Positions 45,630 through 56,095 of a DNA stretch of 64,000 nt are shown one piece after another. Numbering within the stretch: position 1 is the first letter of the stretch; each line of letters begins with the position of its first letter. The notes under the pieces are model-generated. The model was given only the letters and a program-made list of their open reading frames with translations, was not told the origin of the DNA and searched no databases. The DNA is from Thalassia testudinum (lineage: Eukaryota; Streptophyta; Magnoliopsida; Alismatales; Hydrocharitaceae), in assembly GCA_037157565.1 (NCBI GenBank), contig JAZHRO010000013.1, positions 72,595,501-72,659,500 on the forward strand, given 5' to 3'. The translations under genes and the position numbers were made by a program.

Positions 45630-46735
45630 GTTCTAATTCCTTCAAACTATTATGTACTTTGCATGCCATGTTAATGGCTTAAACATTTGTTTCATAGTGA
45701 TTTCTTTATAATTTCATAAACTAATTGATGACAAAAATAAATCAAAAAAGATAATTGTTGATATTTGTTTTGATTTCTTTAAAGTATTATGTACTTTGCA
45801 TGACATGTTTATGACGTAAACATTTGTTGAGTAGTAATTTCTTTATATTTCTAGAAACTAATGGTTGTAAAAAATAAATTGAAAAGAATAATTATTGATA
45901 TTTGTTCTAGTTCCTTCGAACTATTATGTACTTTGCATGGCATGTTCATGACTTGAACATTTGTTTAGCAGTGATTTCTTTTTAATTTCAGAAACTAATG
46001 GATGAAAGAACTAAATTTGAAAAAATAACTGTTGATATTTGTTCTGGTTTCTTCAAACTATTATGTACTTTGCATGGTATGTTCATGACTTAAACATTTG
46101 TTGAGCAATGATTTCTTTATATTCTCAGAAACTAATGGTTGTAAGAAATAAACTGAAAAGAATAATTGTTTATATTTATTCTGGTTCCTTCAAACTATTA
46201 TGAACTTTGCATGGAATGTTCATGACTTGAACATTTGTTTAGCAGTGATTTCTTTTTAATTTCAGAAACTAATGTTTGAAAGAAATAAATTTGAAAAAAC
46301 AACTGTTGATATTTATTCTGGTTCCTTCAAACTATTATGTACTTTACATGGCATGTTCATGACTTAAACATTTGTTGAGCAGTGATTTCTATATATTTTC
46401 AGAAACTAATGGCTATAAGAAATAAATCGAAAAGAATAATTGTTGATATTTATTTTAGTTCCTTCAAACTATTATGTATTTTGCATGGCATGTTCATGAC
46501 TGGAACATTTGTTTAGCAGTGATTTCTTTTTAATTTCAGAAACTAATGGCTAAAAGAAATAAATTTGAAAAAATAACTGCTGATATTTGTTTTGGTTCCT
46601 TCAAATTATTATGTACTTTGCATGGTATGTTTATGACTTAAATATTTGTTTAGCAGTGATTTCTTTATAAGTTCAGAAAGTAATGGCTGAAAAAAATAAA
46701 CAGAAAAAATTAATGGCTTAAATATAGATTTTGGA
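45630..46735 (+). repeat. Tandem array, 137-bp unit, eight copies with two-unit pattern
   Basis: The motif TATGTACTTTGCATG (or close) starts at 45651, 45788, 45925, 46062, 46199, 46336, 46473 and 46610, exactly 137 bp apart each time. From unit 2 to unit 7, even and odd units alternate between two forms. Odd units have CATTTGTTTAGCAG then TTTTTAATTTCAG. Even units have CATTTGTTGAGCA and a TATAT variant. That gives a 274-bp higher-order unit. It is AT-rich and non-coding. Confidence 0.92.
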
Positions 46736-47211
46736 GGGAAATGAGAAAGTTAGAGAAATTATGCTAAGTAGAGAAATATTTGTTTGTTTTTGAAGGATCT
46801 TTAAGTTTCATTTTAGATGATTTTGTAATGAACCATTTTACGTTGATTATAATTAGGTGACTCGTGGGAGGAGGTTGTCTCAGTTCAATTAATCCGTTGT
46901 GCCCGAAGGTTAGTTATTTCTTGTCGTATATTTCATCTTTGCATACAATGTTTCTGGTATCGATAGGATAAAGCAAAGTGTGAAATGTATGTTGCCCTTC
47001 CAGCTTTCTTTATTTCAATACTCATTTTATGAACCATAGACAACCCATTCCATGCTTAGATTTCACTTGGAATTGCACATAGGTCTATATTACATAGAAA
47101 TAATTTCCAGTAGGATATTTCCTACTGGAAGCATAATTATAATGAGCGGATGTTTTTCGTCGACCGTTACGTAGAGTGACATTGTTTCAAGTTATTGATG
47201 ACATGTGTAGA
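46736..47211 (+). other. Non-coding stretch upstream of the Myb-like pseudogene
   Basis: AT-rich and stop-rich. A probable leader or intron-like sequence of the Harbinger Myb-like gene; no motif stands out. Confidence 0.35.
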
Positions 47212-48177
47212 ATGGCAACATCAAATCCAGGATCATCCAAGGCGAATAAGTGTAAGAATTGGAATTATGGGCTAACAACTAAGTTAGTTAAGATCTTCAG
47301 AAGGCACTATAACGCTGGTCATTGGAGGGAAGGATCGTTTAATAAGAACGTATGAAATGAGATCAATGTAGAGTTTGAAGCTGTGACACACATGAATTAT
47401 TCACACGTCTAGTTATTGAATAGATGGAAGGAGCTTAAGAGGAAACACAGCCAATACGTTCAACTTTTGAGCAAGAGTGGGTGGGGTATGGATCCAATGA
47501 CTAATTGCCCAGTTGCACTATCTCCAGATGTGTGGGATGAGGTAACATTTATCCATTTCCGCCAACATCTTTGTATATTTTAGAATTAATTTCAAATGAG
47601 TATATCCACATTTCTTGCGATGTCTGTTGTCATAGCTACCAGTGGAACTTAGGTGCTTACGAAATAAGCCATTCCTATATTGGGATGATGTCCACACAAT
47701 AGTCGGGAGAGACACCGCTCCTGGGGAGCATGCTCTGTCATCAAACAGAGATGTGGATGTCACCGATCTGACCGATGATCTTCGTAATGAACCTGTGCAT
47801 ACAACCACTCCTCAGTTCCAATTTGGATTGACTCCAAATGAGGAAGTCTGGAGTTTTCTACAAGCACCATACACTGGTCCTTCATTATTCTACAATCCCT
47901 TCATCCTCCAATTCGAATCCTGCACCACGGCAAGGTGAAGCCCAATCCTAGCTTCGCCCCAAATCAAGTGGCATGAAGCAGCAATCTATTGGTTCGTCTA
48001 GCGGGGGGAAGTGTAGGAGATCAGGTGGATCTACTGCAGCAGCATCATCGGGTAAAGCTGATGAGTTCACTTCGTTAATGAGGACTCTTGTTGAGCATCA
48101 CATATCTCCGCAACAGATAGCTAACATCGTGGGTGAGGAGTTCCGTGATTGTTTGCACTTACTGAGGCAGAGGGTGC
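47212..48177 (+). pseudogene. Myb/SANT-like DNA-binding protein of Harbinger element
   Basis: Exon 1 (47212-47541) starts MATSNPGSSKANKCKNWNYG and shows the Myb/SANT-like pattern of LIMYB and Harbinger second proteins: W..GLTTKLVKIF, NAGHWREGSFNK, NRWKELKRKHSQY, then LLSKSGWGMD. Two in-frame stops replace expected Trp (NKNV-stop-NEI) and a later residue (SHV-stop-LLNRW). A donor at 47542 (GAG|GTAACA) and acceptor at 47635 (CATAG) keep the frame into LPVELRCLRNKPFLYWDDVHTIVGRDTAPGE. A stop near 47936 separates the C-terminal part, which ends RDCLHLLRQR and then runs straight into transposase. In related elements this protein helps transposase bind the termini and enter the nucleus. Confidence 0.8.
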
Positions 48178-48457
48178 CCGGAATTGCTCTAGACTTTGAT
48201 CTCCAATTCGTTTTCGTTGGAACTGGTTGGGAAGGATCCTAAGTGGACATGAGGGTTCTCAAATGGGCATTGAGAGAAGGACTAAACATACCCCAGGGTT
48301 GCAGGTACTTAGTAGATTTGGGTTACGCTAATACAAATCATTTTCTTTCCCCTCTTCGGGCATCTCCTACCATCTACAAGAGTATCAAGGTCGTGGTCAT
48401 AGATATAGGTCATACAAGGAACTTTATAATTATCAACACGCCCAATTAAGGAATGTT
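48178..48457 (+). pseudogene. Harbinger DDE transposase, C-terminal fragment
   Basis: The frame reads DFDLQFVFVGTGWEGS, a stop (48240), DMRVLKWALREG, then YLVDLGYANTNHFLSP. A frameshift near 48355 leads to GISYHLQEYQGRGHRY and ELYNYQHAQLRN. These match the second and third catalytic-Asp blocks of the Harbinger DDE_Tnp_4 domain. Everything before the FDL block, including the first catalytic Asp, is missing. The frame joins the Myb-like gene without an intergenic stretch. A gypsy LTR fragment cuts it right after LRN. Confidence 0.82.
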
Positions 48458-48960
48458 TGATGGGAACACCATCATGAGCTTTAACTAGCCCATTTTAGTT
48501 TGGAATAAAAGATAAAAGCTCCTACATATACATCTAAGGGTCGTATCTCCACCTTATTATGTTTTGAGAAGAGAACACGAAATCAAAGTTAATTATGTAA
48601 TTTTAACAGCATATCATGAACACAAAATGACCAAGGGGTTTGCTAGGGGTGAAATAAAGGCCAAATGAGCATTAAAGACAAATAAGTGGGTCCATACAGG
48701 CAGAAACGAGGTTTCGTGCATTTCAAGAACTAATACAAAACCCGAAACCCTAATATCAGACCCGCTTAAAATACAGAGGTTCTGGTCAAGATAAAATTCG
48801 TTTAAACCTTCTAAAATTTATAGAAAAAATATTCCTTAAGGTTTGGTATCCTTGATTGACATTTAGAACAAATTTTAACCTCAAACAGAGTCTCAGATAG
48901 AATTCTACCCTAAATTGGGTTTTTACGTAAATTTCCCAATCAAACCTACTATGGCAGTCT
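48458..48960 (+). mobile_element. Truncated, diverged LTR-A fragment
   Basis: It starts TGATGGGAACACCATCATGAGC, the LTR-A start, and stays alignable through AAAAGATAAAAGCTCCTAC and GGGTTTTTACGTAAATTTCCC to about 48960. The TATA box and leader are absent. It interrupts the transposase. It is the most diverged LTR-A copy here. Confidence 0.75.
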
Positions 48961-50064
48961 CATATTTCCAGTGTATATTATTGCTATAATAATATGAGAC
49001 TATAGCTCTGAAATGAGGAACCAGCTGTACACTTGGACTATGGAGAAGGATATGATGCTACTGAGTCATATTAAGGATGCGGCTGAATAAGGTCAATGGT
49101 ACCCTATTGTTCCACACCACTAGGGTGCGTGGGGTATGGTACGTACTACTTCTCTACATTCATATATAGATGAAACGAAAGTAACATAACATATATGTTA
49201 ACTCTTGTAAGTCGATGAAATGTTTCGCGACACTCTTAAGGATGCTTCCTTCCCATAATATCTACTCCTTTTAGATATATTTGTTCTTCAACTTCAAGTG
49301 GAGTACTGTATGTGGGAGTACTATCTTATGTAGTAACATATTTAGGACTTTTCATATGTTACGACAAGTTATTATCGTAATATGTTACACTTACCATATC
49401 TATTTGGACTATTTCTATGTCAAGTGTTAACTTTCGAACTTTTGATAACTTATATAGCTATCTTATATGTTTAATGCATCTTCTATTGTTTCATATAATT
49501 CTTCTTTCATTTGCAGGTACCCTCGATTTTGTAAATTGGGCAATGATGAAAGCTAATTGAGTAAATTTCAAATTTATTCAATCGATGGAGACATGCACTT
49601 AAAATGTTAGGAAGTTGTGACCTTCGTCACACAACCCCATTTTGTAGGTTAGGATGCAAACAAGTTTTCCTTGATTTTTTAATTTGTTAGCAAATCATGT
49701 TGTGACATCCTAGCAAATGCATTGTCTACAAATGACATTGCGTACAACTAACTAAGCTAACCAAACCTAACCCCTCTCAAACAACAATGGTTTTATACAT
49801 TCTCTGGCATATAATAGTATATAACATTTTCCTAAAAATTTAAACTCCTCGTTATCTTCTTATATTTAATTTGCTTTCTTCATTGGTGTCACGTAGGAAC
49901 TTCCTTCTACGACATTACAAGTTCACTATATTTGCCTCATGTCAGCTAAGTATTTCAACCAATCTTCTATAGGACTTTATATTATTACTCTCAGTTTCAA
50001 AGAAACTTCAAATTGTTGACTATCATTTGCATTGGATTTTCTACAAACTATTATATAGCATGAC
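48961..50064 (+). other. Harbinger interior, unassigned
   Basis: An 11-bp inverted repeat AGTCTCATATT/AATATGAGACT lies at 48956-48966 and 48991-49001. A short frame from 49012 (MRNQLYTWTMEKDMMLLSH) faintly resembles the start of a Myb/SANT-like domain but is soon closed by stops. An intron-like end TTTCATTTGCAG is at about 49516. The rest is AT-rich. Confidence 0.35.
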
Positions 50065-52562
50065 TGAAATGACCCTTTCCTGGAGTCGTTTGGCATTTTT
50101 GGAATTCGTAGGGGTTTTCCTGCAGTTTTAAACCCCTTATCCTTTGTTTTGAGGGTTTGTGAGGGGGAGAGGGAAATTGCAATGATGTCCCCGCAATTTT
50201 CCCCACCATCTCTCCTCACCATACGCACCCCATTCCCTCCCCCTCACCCCGCATGCCGCACCTTCCCCCCCTGCGGCACCCTCACTTCTATCTCTCAACC
50301 ATTCCCTCCCCCATACCTACTCCATTTAACCCCCTCGTCCCTCCTCCATCCTCCGCACACCGAATTGAGAGGAGGAGGGCAGGGAGCCAGAGGAGCGTGT
50401 GCAGGAGAGGAGGCGAGCTACTGCTGCTGTTGTAGCGAGTTCTACTGTAGTTGCAGCAGCGCGGAGAGGAAGGCATTGCAAGAAGAACTTGCCAACGATT
50501 CTGCGGAATCATTTTTCCGCAGAATCAGACGTTTGCAGAGTGCATCAGACGTCTTGTTAAACATCCTGAGGTATTTCCGGACGTCTAATAGTGCATATTT
50601 TCATTTTCTTTTTTCCTACAAAGTTCTGACCGTGCATGCGCGTGTGTCAGAGGTTGGGAGGCGCATCGGCACGAGGATTGAGGTGGTTTCAGACATTCGG
50701 GATCATCTCTAGACGTCTGAAGGCACCCTCTAACGTCTGCATTGAGCCCCAGACGTTCGAGGAAGGTGCCCCAAGCAAGGCATGCCTGTGAATTTGTTTA
50801 AGTTGTCTCGGACCTTTCCCAGACGCCTGATTTCAGTCAGGATTGGTGTTTTTGGGCACATTCAGGGCCCAAACAGTGTCGATTTTCGGTAAATGAAAAG
50901 TCTTTGGTTTCCATGTGAGTTTCTTTATGTAATGGTACTTTGTCCGTGTTATTTTTAACACTTTTGAACTACCGACCCATGTCATAGGTCTCCAGTCCGT
51001 CGAGTATACGGAACCTATGGAGACGTCGGGAGCTACTGTACGAGCCCCCATTCCACCCGGTTAGCCTGGTAGAGTGGTTCTTACCCTAATCTCGAAATTA
51101 ATAAAATGCATGCATAAAATTAGTTGAACCTAGGATGTAAGATGAACCCTAGGAAGAACTAAATGCATGCTTCAAAATACATTTATTCGATTAAACCCTA
51201 GGTTGTAACATGAACACTAGGGTTAGAGAAAATGCATGTGTAGGGAGATGAATGATTGTATAAATCATAAACTGCCTGAGATGAACTACGTTATGAATAG
51301 AAAAATCAACTCGTACTGTGATAAATATGGAAACTGAGATGCATGTTCTGTATGTAACAAACCAAATATGGAATAAGAAAAGTTCAGTACGAACCCTACG
51401 GGGAATGTAGAACTAGACAAGAATATTGTAGTACTGAGAACCGGATGGTTCTGGAACACGTCGCTGCGGGCAGCTATTCGTACTTGGTTTAGGGAGATGA
51501 GCTGACCTTCATGTACATAGTATCGAAGAGAGCAACTATCCCTTTTAGAGTAGAGGGGAGCTTGCCGCCCCTTGGGTGGAGACCCGGGGTGGGTTTGGCC
51601 ACTCTACGTCGACTCGTGTTGGCCCTCACGTACATGGTACCGAGGAGAGCTACTTAGTGTAGGGGGTCTAGCCGCCAAGGGGGCCCGGGGTTAGGACTTG
51701 CCACCCTACACCGACTCTTGTTAGGCCCATTAGACAAACTGGGATAGTCAGACGAGGGTATGCGGATTGTGAGGGGCGAGACCCCTGTTCTGAGAGGGAC
51801 AGCCCTGCGTTGTTCCATGTTGTATGTTTGGGCATACCCGCTAGCGGAAACAACTGACCGCGTGCTAGTGCGAGGTAGCTACCCGTGCGCTTATCACGTG
51901 TGCCGTAGTCACCCCTATGTCGCGACCGTGACCTCAGGGTAGTAGACTAGGTGTAGGACTACCATGGGGGACTCTCCCGGCCAGGAGAGTGCCACGTGTA
52001 CATCCTGCATTGCGGGAAAGCTACAAACAAGATCGTTCCCTTAGGGAACAGGAAGATTGAGCAATGTCATGGAACCCGACTAGAGTATTCTGATTAGCAA
52101 CACGTAATAAGATAATTGGAATCGAAAGATAATATTTTAAGCTGCTTGTTTAAATTACATTACATGTTTTAACCACCACTCTACTTAGCATTAGCTGACT
52201 CCAGATGTTATAACTTTGTACAGGTCTGGGATTCGAGCAGCCAGAGCTACCGGCTGCTGAGGGTGCTGGGCCCAGTCGAGCCCAACCGTAGTTTCCTCCT
52301 GTTAGTTGCTGTAGTGAGTTCTTGTAGTTCATGTTTTTTCCAACTATATGTGTATTAGTTCTGTTACGATGGCCTGTAAAATTATGGTGATTACCGTTCT
52401 CTTGCTTTACTGTTTGTTTTACATTTGCTGCTTAGTTACAATACTTGTGTGGTTGTGGAATGAATGAGTATTTGGTTATTTCTTGCTAGACGACTGGGTC
52501 TTAGGGTTCGTCAAGGCGACTCGTCCTCGGGATCTGTAGGGAGCCAGGAACGGGCAGTGACA
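50065..52562 (+). mobile_element. Solo LTR-B in Harbinger element (2.50 kb)
   Basis: It starts TGAAATGACCC and ends GGCAGTGACA. It is flanked by ATGAC (50060-50064 and 52563-52567). The interior matches the other LTR-B copies: AGACGT palindromes (50525-50830), the pair of ~115-bp repeats (51490-51730), and GTCTGGGATTCGAGCAGCC then GCTGGGCCCAG near 52225-52275. A perfect 12-bp stem-loop is at 50497-50526. The 187-codon frame at 50149 is in the CpG-rich leader and has no domain. Confidence 0.88.
50497..50526. repeat. LTR-B stem-loop, perfect 12-bp stem
   Basis: GATTCTGCGGAA and TTCCGCAGAATC enclose TCATTT and are followed by CAGACGTTTG. The GCGGAA/TTCCGC part differs from other copies on both arms together. 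Confidence 0.75.
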
Positions 52563-52567
52563 ATGAC

Positions 52568-53060
52568 TTACTTGGAAGTTATTTTTATCTAGAGTCCTTT
52601 GGAAGACATTGTTATTTTCTTGGAAATTTAGTTCATGAAGATCAACAAACCGGCCTACTTACCTACTCCTTATGCTTTTAGATGTATTAATGTGGATATG
52701 GTGTCTCTACCAATTATATCAAGTTGCAGCTCAATAAGCTAATCGAGGACATGCCCTGTTGAACTATACTAATCATTATTGAGGCTTCTCATTTTCCATC
52801 TTCCCTAATGGCTAGAGATCGAATCCATGGCTTCCTGATTTCGTTTATATTCCATATTCCTAACAGCACCCTAATTTCATTTATATTCCATTAAATCTAT
52901 GAGTTCTCTCATAGATGCACAAGTCTATGATATGTTTATTTTAAAAGGATTTATATGTTGTATCCTATTTAATATTATAATTGTCTATAAAGGGTTCATT
53001 TTGCTGGAAAAAAAGGGTTCACCTTTCATCGTTTACCTGATGATCATGCACATAATGCAA
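52568..53060 (+). other. Harbinger interior, unassigned
   Basis: AT-rich; no repeat or gene recognised until the duplicated segment at 53061. Confidence 0.35.
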
Positions 53061-53291
53061 GTCGTATTGGCTGTGAAGACCCAAGGTGGTGATGAAGCTG
53101 TTTTCCACACTCTACAACGTGCTCAAATGCTATATCGAATGAAGTTGGAGGCAATGGCTGCAGTAGTTGAGCTACCACGTCTCTTTGTTGAATGTGACAT
53201 ACCTGAAGTACATCTTAATGAGAACATCATGGCAGAACCATCTATGGATACTTGGTGAGAGTGGAAGGAAGCAAATTGTGCTAGATTTTGT
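53061..53291 (+). pseudogene. Unidentified host-like exon, copy 1
   Basis: The frame reads AVKTQGGDEAVFHTLQRAQM, then LYRMKLEAMAAVVELPRLFV and ends EPSMDTW with a stop. Codon-like conservation with copy 2 suggests real coding origin, but I do not recognise the family. Confidence 0.5.
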
Positions 53292-53460
53292 TATGGCTCT
53301 TTCCCATTTATCCAAACTGTAAGTTCATGAAAAATAGTTAATGACGTTTGCTACCTATTTCTGAATAATTTGCCCTTCTAAATGGACACTGAATTATTTC
53401 TTCTTACTATGATGGTTATTGCCTAGTTGTAGATAGTGAAGAGTGTCAACTGTCCTGGAG

Positions 53461-53590
53461 CAGGTGAATGAAAATTGCTATTGGAGTTGCTTGTGGATTA
53501 AGATACTTGCAAATGGAACTACAGCCTCCAGTGAGCTTGCCTGAGTTGCACTCAACTACAGTGTATCTTACAGAAAATTTTTCTCCTAAG
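53461..53590 (+). pseudogene. Fragment of a leucine-rich-repeat receptor-like kinase
   Basis: The frame reads MKIAIGVACGLRYLQMELQP then HSTTVYLTENFSPK, ending at a plausible donor (AAG|GTGATT). This matches the kinase segment of plant LRR receptor-like kinases of the MALE DISCOVERER / At5g45840 type, before the catalytic loop equivalent. Only one exon-sized piece is present, between the two copies of the unidentified exon. Inference: host gene sequence captured by the Harbinger element. Confidence 0.6.
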
Positions 53591-53756
53591 GTGATTCACC
53601 AAAGTATTCATCAATTTTGTCCAATAAATAAATTTCTTGATTCATAAATGTTTAAGTTCTGCAAGGAATCCCCTGCTAAAAGGATAATGGTACAAAGTTC
53701 CATATCAAGTCAATTTCCTTTTGTTTGCTAAGCCCCCGTTTGTATTGAAAATGTAG

Positions 53757-53985
53757 GTCGTATTGGCTGTGAAGACCCAAGGTGGTGATGAATTTGTTTT
53801 CCACACTCTACAACGTGCTCAAATGCTATACCGAATGAAGTTGGAGGCAATGGCTACAGTAGTTGAGCTGCCACATCTCTTTGTTGAATGTGCCATACCT
53901 AAAGTACATCTCAATGAGAACATCATGTCAGAACCATCTATGGATACTTGTTGAGAGTAGAAGGAAGTAAATTGTGCTGGATTTC
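53757..53985 (+). pseudogene. Unidentified host-like exon, copy 2
   Basis: It matches copy 1 at an offset of 696 bp, preceded by an acceptor-like AAAATGTAG. Differences are mostly single bases, several of them silent. It ends EPSMDTC with a stop. Confidence 0.5.
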
Positions 53986-54815
53986 TGTCAAGATGGAAGT
54001 AGCTACCTTTGCTTGCATTGTGGAGGTTTTGTTAGTAACCAAAAGATGGGTGAACATTTTATGTATTCATGTTCAGGCCGACCCTCATATTTTTGTTCTT
54101 GTTGGGTTTTGCTGATGATTTCATCTTATGATTTCCAGAGAGTCGTTTGTATAAGAATGTGAGCAACTGTTCAAGGGCTTTCCCTCCTCCCTGTGTATGT
54201 ATGTTGGTGGATGCATATACCAAAGGAGCTCTCGTTGAAAGGGTTCATTCGTATAGATGTCTTCTCATCCCGTAATGGAATTATGTGTTGATACTTCCCC
54301 ATGTTAGTATTAGAGTGGTCAATTTAATGCTTAATTCAATCAAGCTAATTGCATTACAAGTCTTTATTTTGTTTTAGGTTGCTTAACCCAGTTTTGATCT
54401 TTGCCGTAATTGTTTGTAAATGCTTGTGTCATGTAGGTTATACAGGGTTGGAGTTGATTGAAGTGTTGTGCATAACAAGTCCTGGAATGTTACACGTTAC
54501 TAGATGGAATGTTGGAATGTAATTTATGCTCCCATATGGCAGATCTTCTATGTCATTCAGGTGCTGGTGTTAAGTGCAAAAAGGTTTATAACTAGCATTT
54601 TCTACAATCTTTCCCTCTTATTTAATATCAAACCAACCAATTTATCCCACATGCAAAAGCCTCCACCAAACAACAAACAAGGGATAGCTTCTATTTACCC
54701 CCTATCCCCCAATGTCACACCAAACAACAAATCCCATTTATCCCCCACTTTTCCCTCTATCCCTTGTCATAGATAATTTATCCCTCCTAATTTATCCCGC
54801 ATTCCAAATAGGACC
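53986..54815 (+). other. Right end of Harbinger element
   Basis: Non-coding. The last 160 bp are rich in TTTATCCC repeats (GGGATAAA on the other strand), a common subterminal pattern of plant Harbinger elements, and end in the inverted repeat ATTCCAAATAGGACC. Confidence 0.6.
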
Positions 54816-55057
54816 ATAGAAGGTTAGAGAACACTCAAAATTCACTCTAAAAGCTCTTCCAAGCCTACATTCAGCAAAAGCTTACATTTAGTGATCATTG
54901 GAGATGTTTTGAGCTCTTGTTCTTGAGGACCACCTTCATTGGAGCTCAACCACCTCAACACCCTGTTGTGTCACCTTCATACATTCACTAAGGGAGTTCT
55001 TTTAGTCTCCTAGATAGCTAATTCCTATAATTAATTGCATATCTTATTAAGGTTATC
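54816..55057 (+). mobile_element. Copia 3' LTR, piece 2
   Basis: It matches 1727-1972 of the 5' LTR, for example TTCACTCTAAAAGCTCTTCC and GGAGTTCTTTTAGTCTC. It is bounded by the Harbinger element and by LTR-B (55058). Confidence 0.9.
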
Positions 55058-56061
55058 TGTTAAGACCCGTTCTGTCCTGAGACTTTTAAGACGTCTGGAC
55101 TGTAGGTTAAATGTCTGGTCAGACGTCTGAACATCTTCCCAGACGGCTGGAAATCAAAATTTTGGCATACAAGCTTCGCGTCTGTGTAGGCTGTGCGCAG
55201 ACAGTACCCTCTTTTTCCTTCCCTTCTTCTCTCCCCTCTTGATGAGAACCTAATCATGAACCCTAACTAGCACAATCTAATCCAAATATGTGTGAAAAAG
55301 CTCCTACAAAACCCAAAGAGAGGCTTAACTCAGAAAATTCTGAGTTAAAAGATAAAACAAATCATCAGGGGTAAAACTACAATTTCACCAATGCAGTATA
55401 CAAAAGAGGAAATTAAGGGTCCAAACATAGGTAAAACAAGCTTAATAAGAAGGAAAGTGGGATGATCTGATCTGAAAAGAGTTATAGCAACTTCTAGGAA
55501 TTAAATGACATTCTGTAACCCTAAAATAAACCTACTTTAATTCATGAGGTTTGAGATAGAATAAAAATCAACTAAACCCTCTAAAATTCATATAAAAATA
55601 TCCCCTAGGGTTTAGAACCTTCAATTTAACCTTTGAAACCTATTTTGACCTAAAATGAGAACCATGCCCAATTAATGACTTAATTTGGACTTTTACGCAA
55701 ATTGACCGGTCAAACATGGTCCAACCTAAAATAAAAGTTCACCATTAAAATCCTTAGGTTAAAATTAGTATAGTATAAAAACTTGGGCCTAAGAAAAGAC
55801 CATCTTGACCAACTTTACAAATTGGTCCTCTTAATTTACTTTTTGACCCTTATCTTTTGAAACCCTTACGTTTAAGCCTCCAACTTCTCGTCATTCTTTG
55901 CAGAACGGTCCTCCCTGCCACTTCTGCGCAGCGCCATGCCTCCGGCGACCTTGCGCGGAGGATGGCGCCGCGCAGGGTAGGGCGGCCGTCCTCTAGAACA
56001 GACGGGGGGTTCCCTGTGACGTCCTCTGTCGCAGGGACCCTCCCTTGCCCTCTGCCATCAA

Positions 56062-56095
56062 CCATGCCTCTCGTGCGAACGCACGAAAGGCATGG
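56062..56095. repeat. 34-bp LTR-A palindrome, solo LTR in LTR-B
   Basis: CCATGCCT/AGGCATGG (8 bp), one C-A mismatch, TCGTGCG/CGCACGA (7 bp) around AA. TATAA starts 73 bp downstream at 56168. This is the cleanest copy. Confidence 0.8.

Larger units (their letters stand above)
26819..54815 (+). mobile_element. PIF/Harbinger DNA transposon, enlarged by nested insertions
   Basis: It interrupts the copia LTR at a point where 5' LTR sequence is continuous (about 1725). The left end GGTCCTGTTTGGAACTCGG and the reverse complement of the right end, GGTCCTATTTGGAATGCGG, agree at 16 of 19 positions and have the usual Harbinger GGNCCTGTTTGG form. Flanks are TTA (26816-26818) and ATA (54816-54818), one change from a TTA duplication. 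It contains a Myb/SANT-like pseudogene and a DDE transposase fragment, both Harbinger hallmarks. Removing nested LTR elements leaves about 8.4 kb. It is dead: the transposase is internally deleted and cut. Confidence 0.78.

Noticed and set aside
49012..49090. Second Myb/SANT-like domain start (MRNQLYTWTMEKDMM)
   Set aside because: Too short, closed by stops, similarity weak; not called as a gene.
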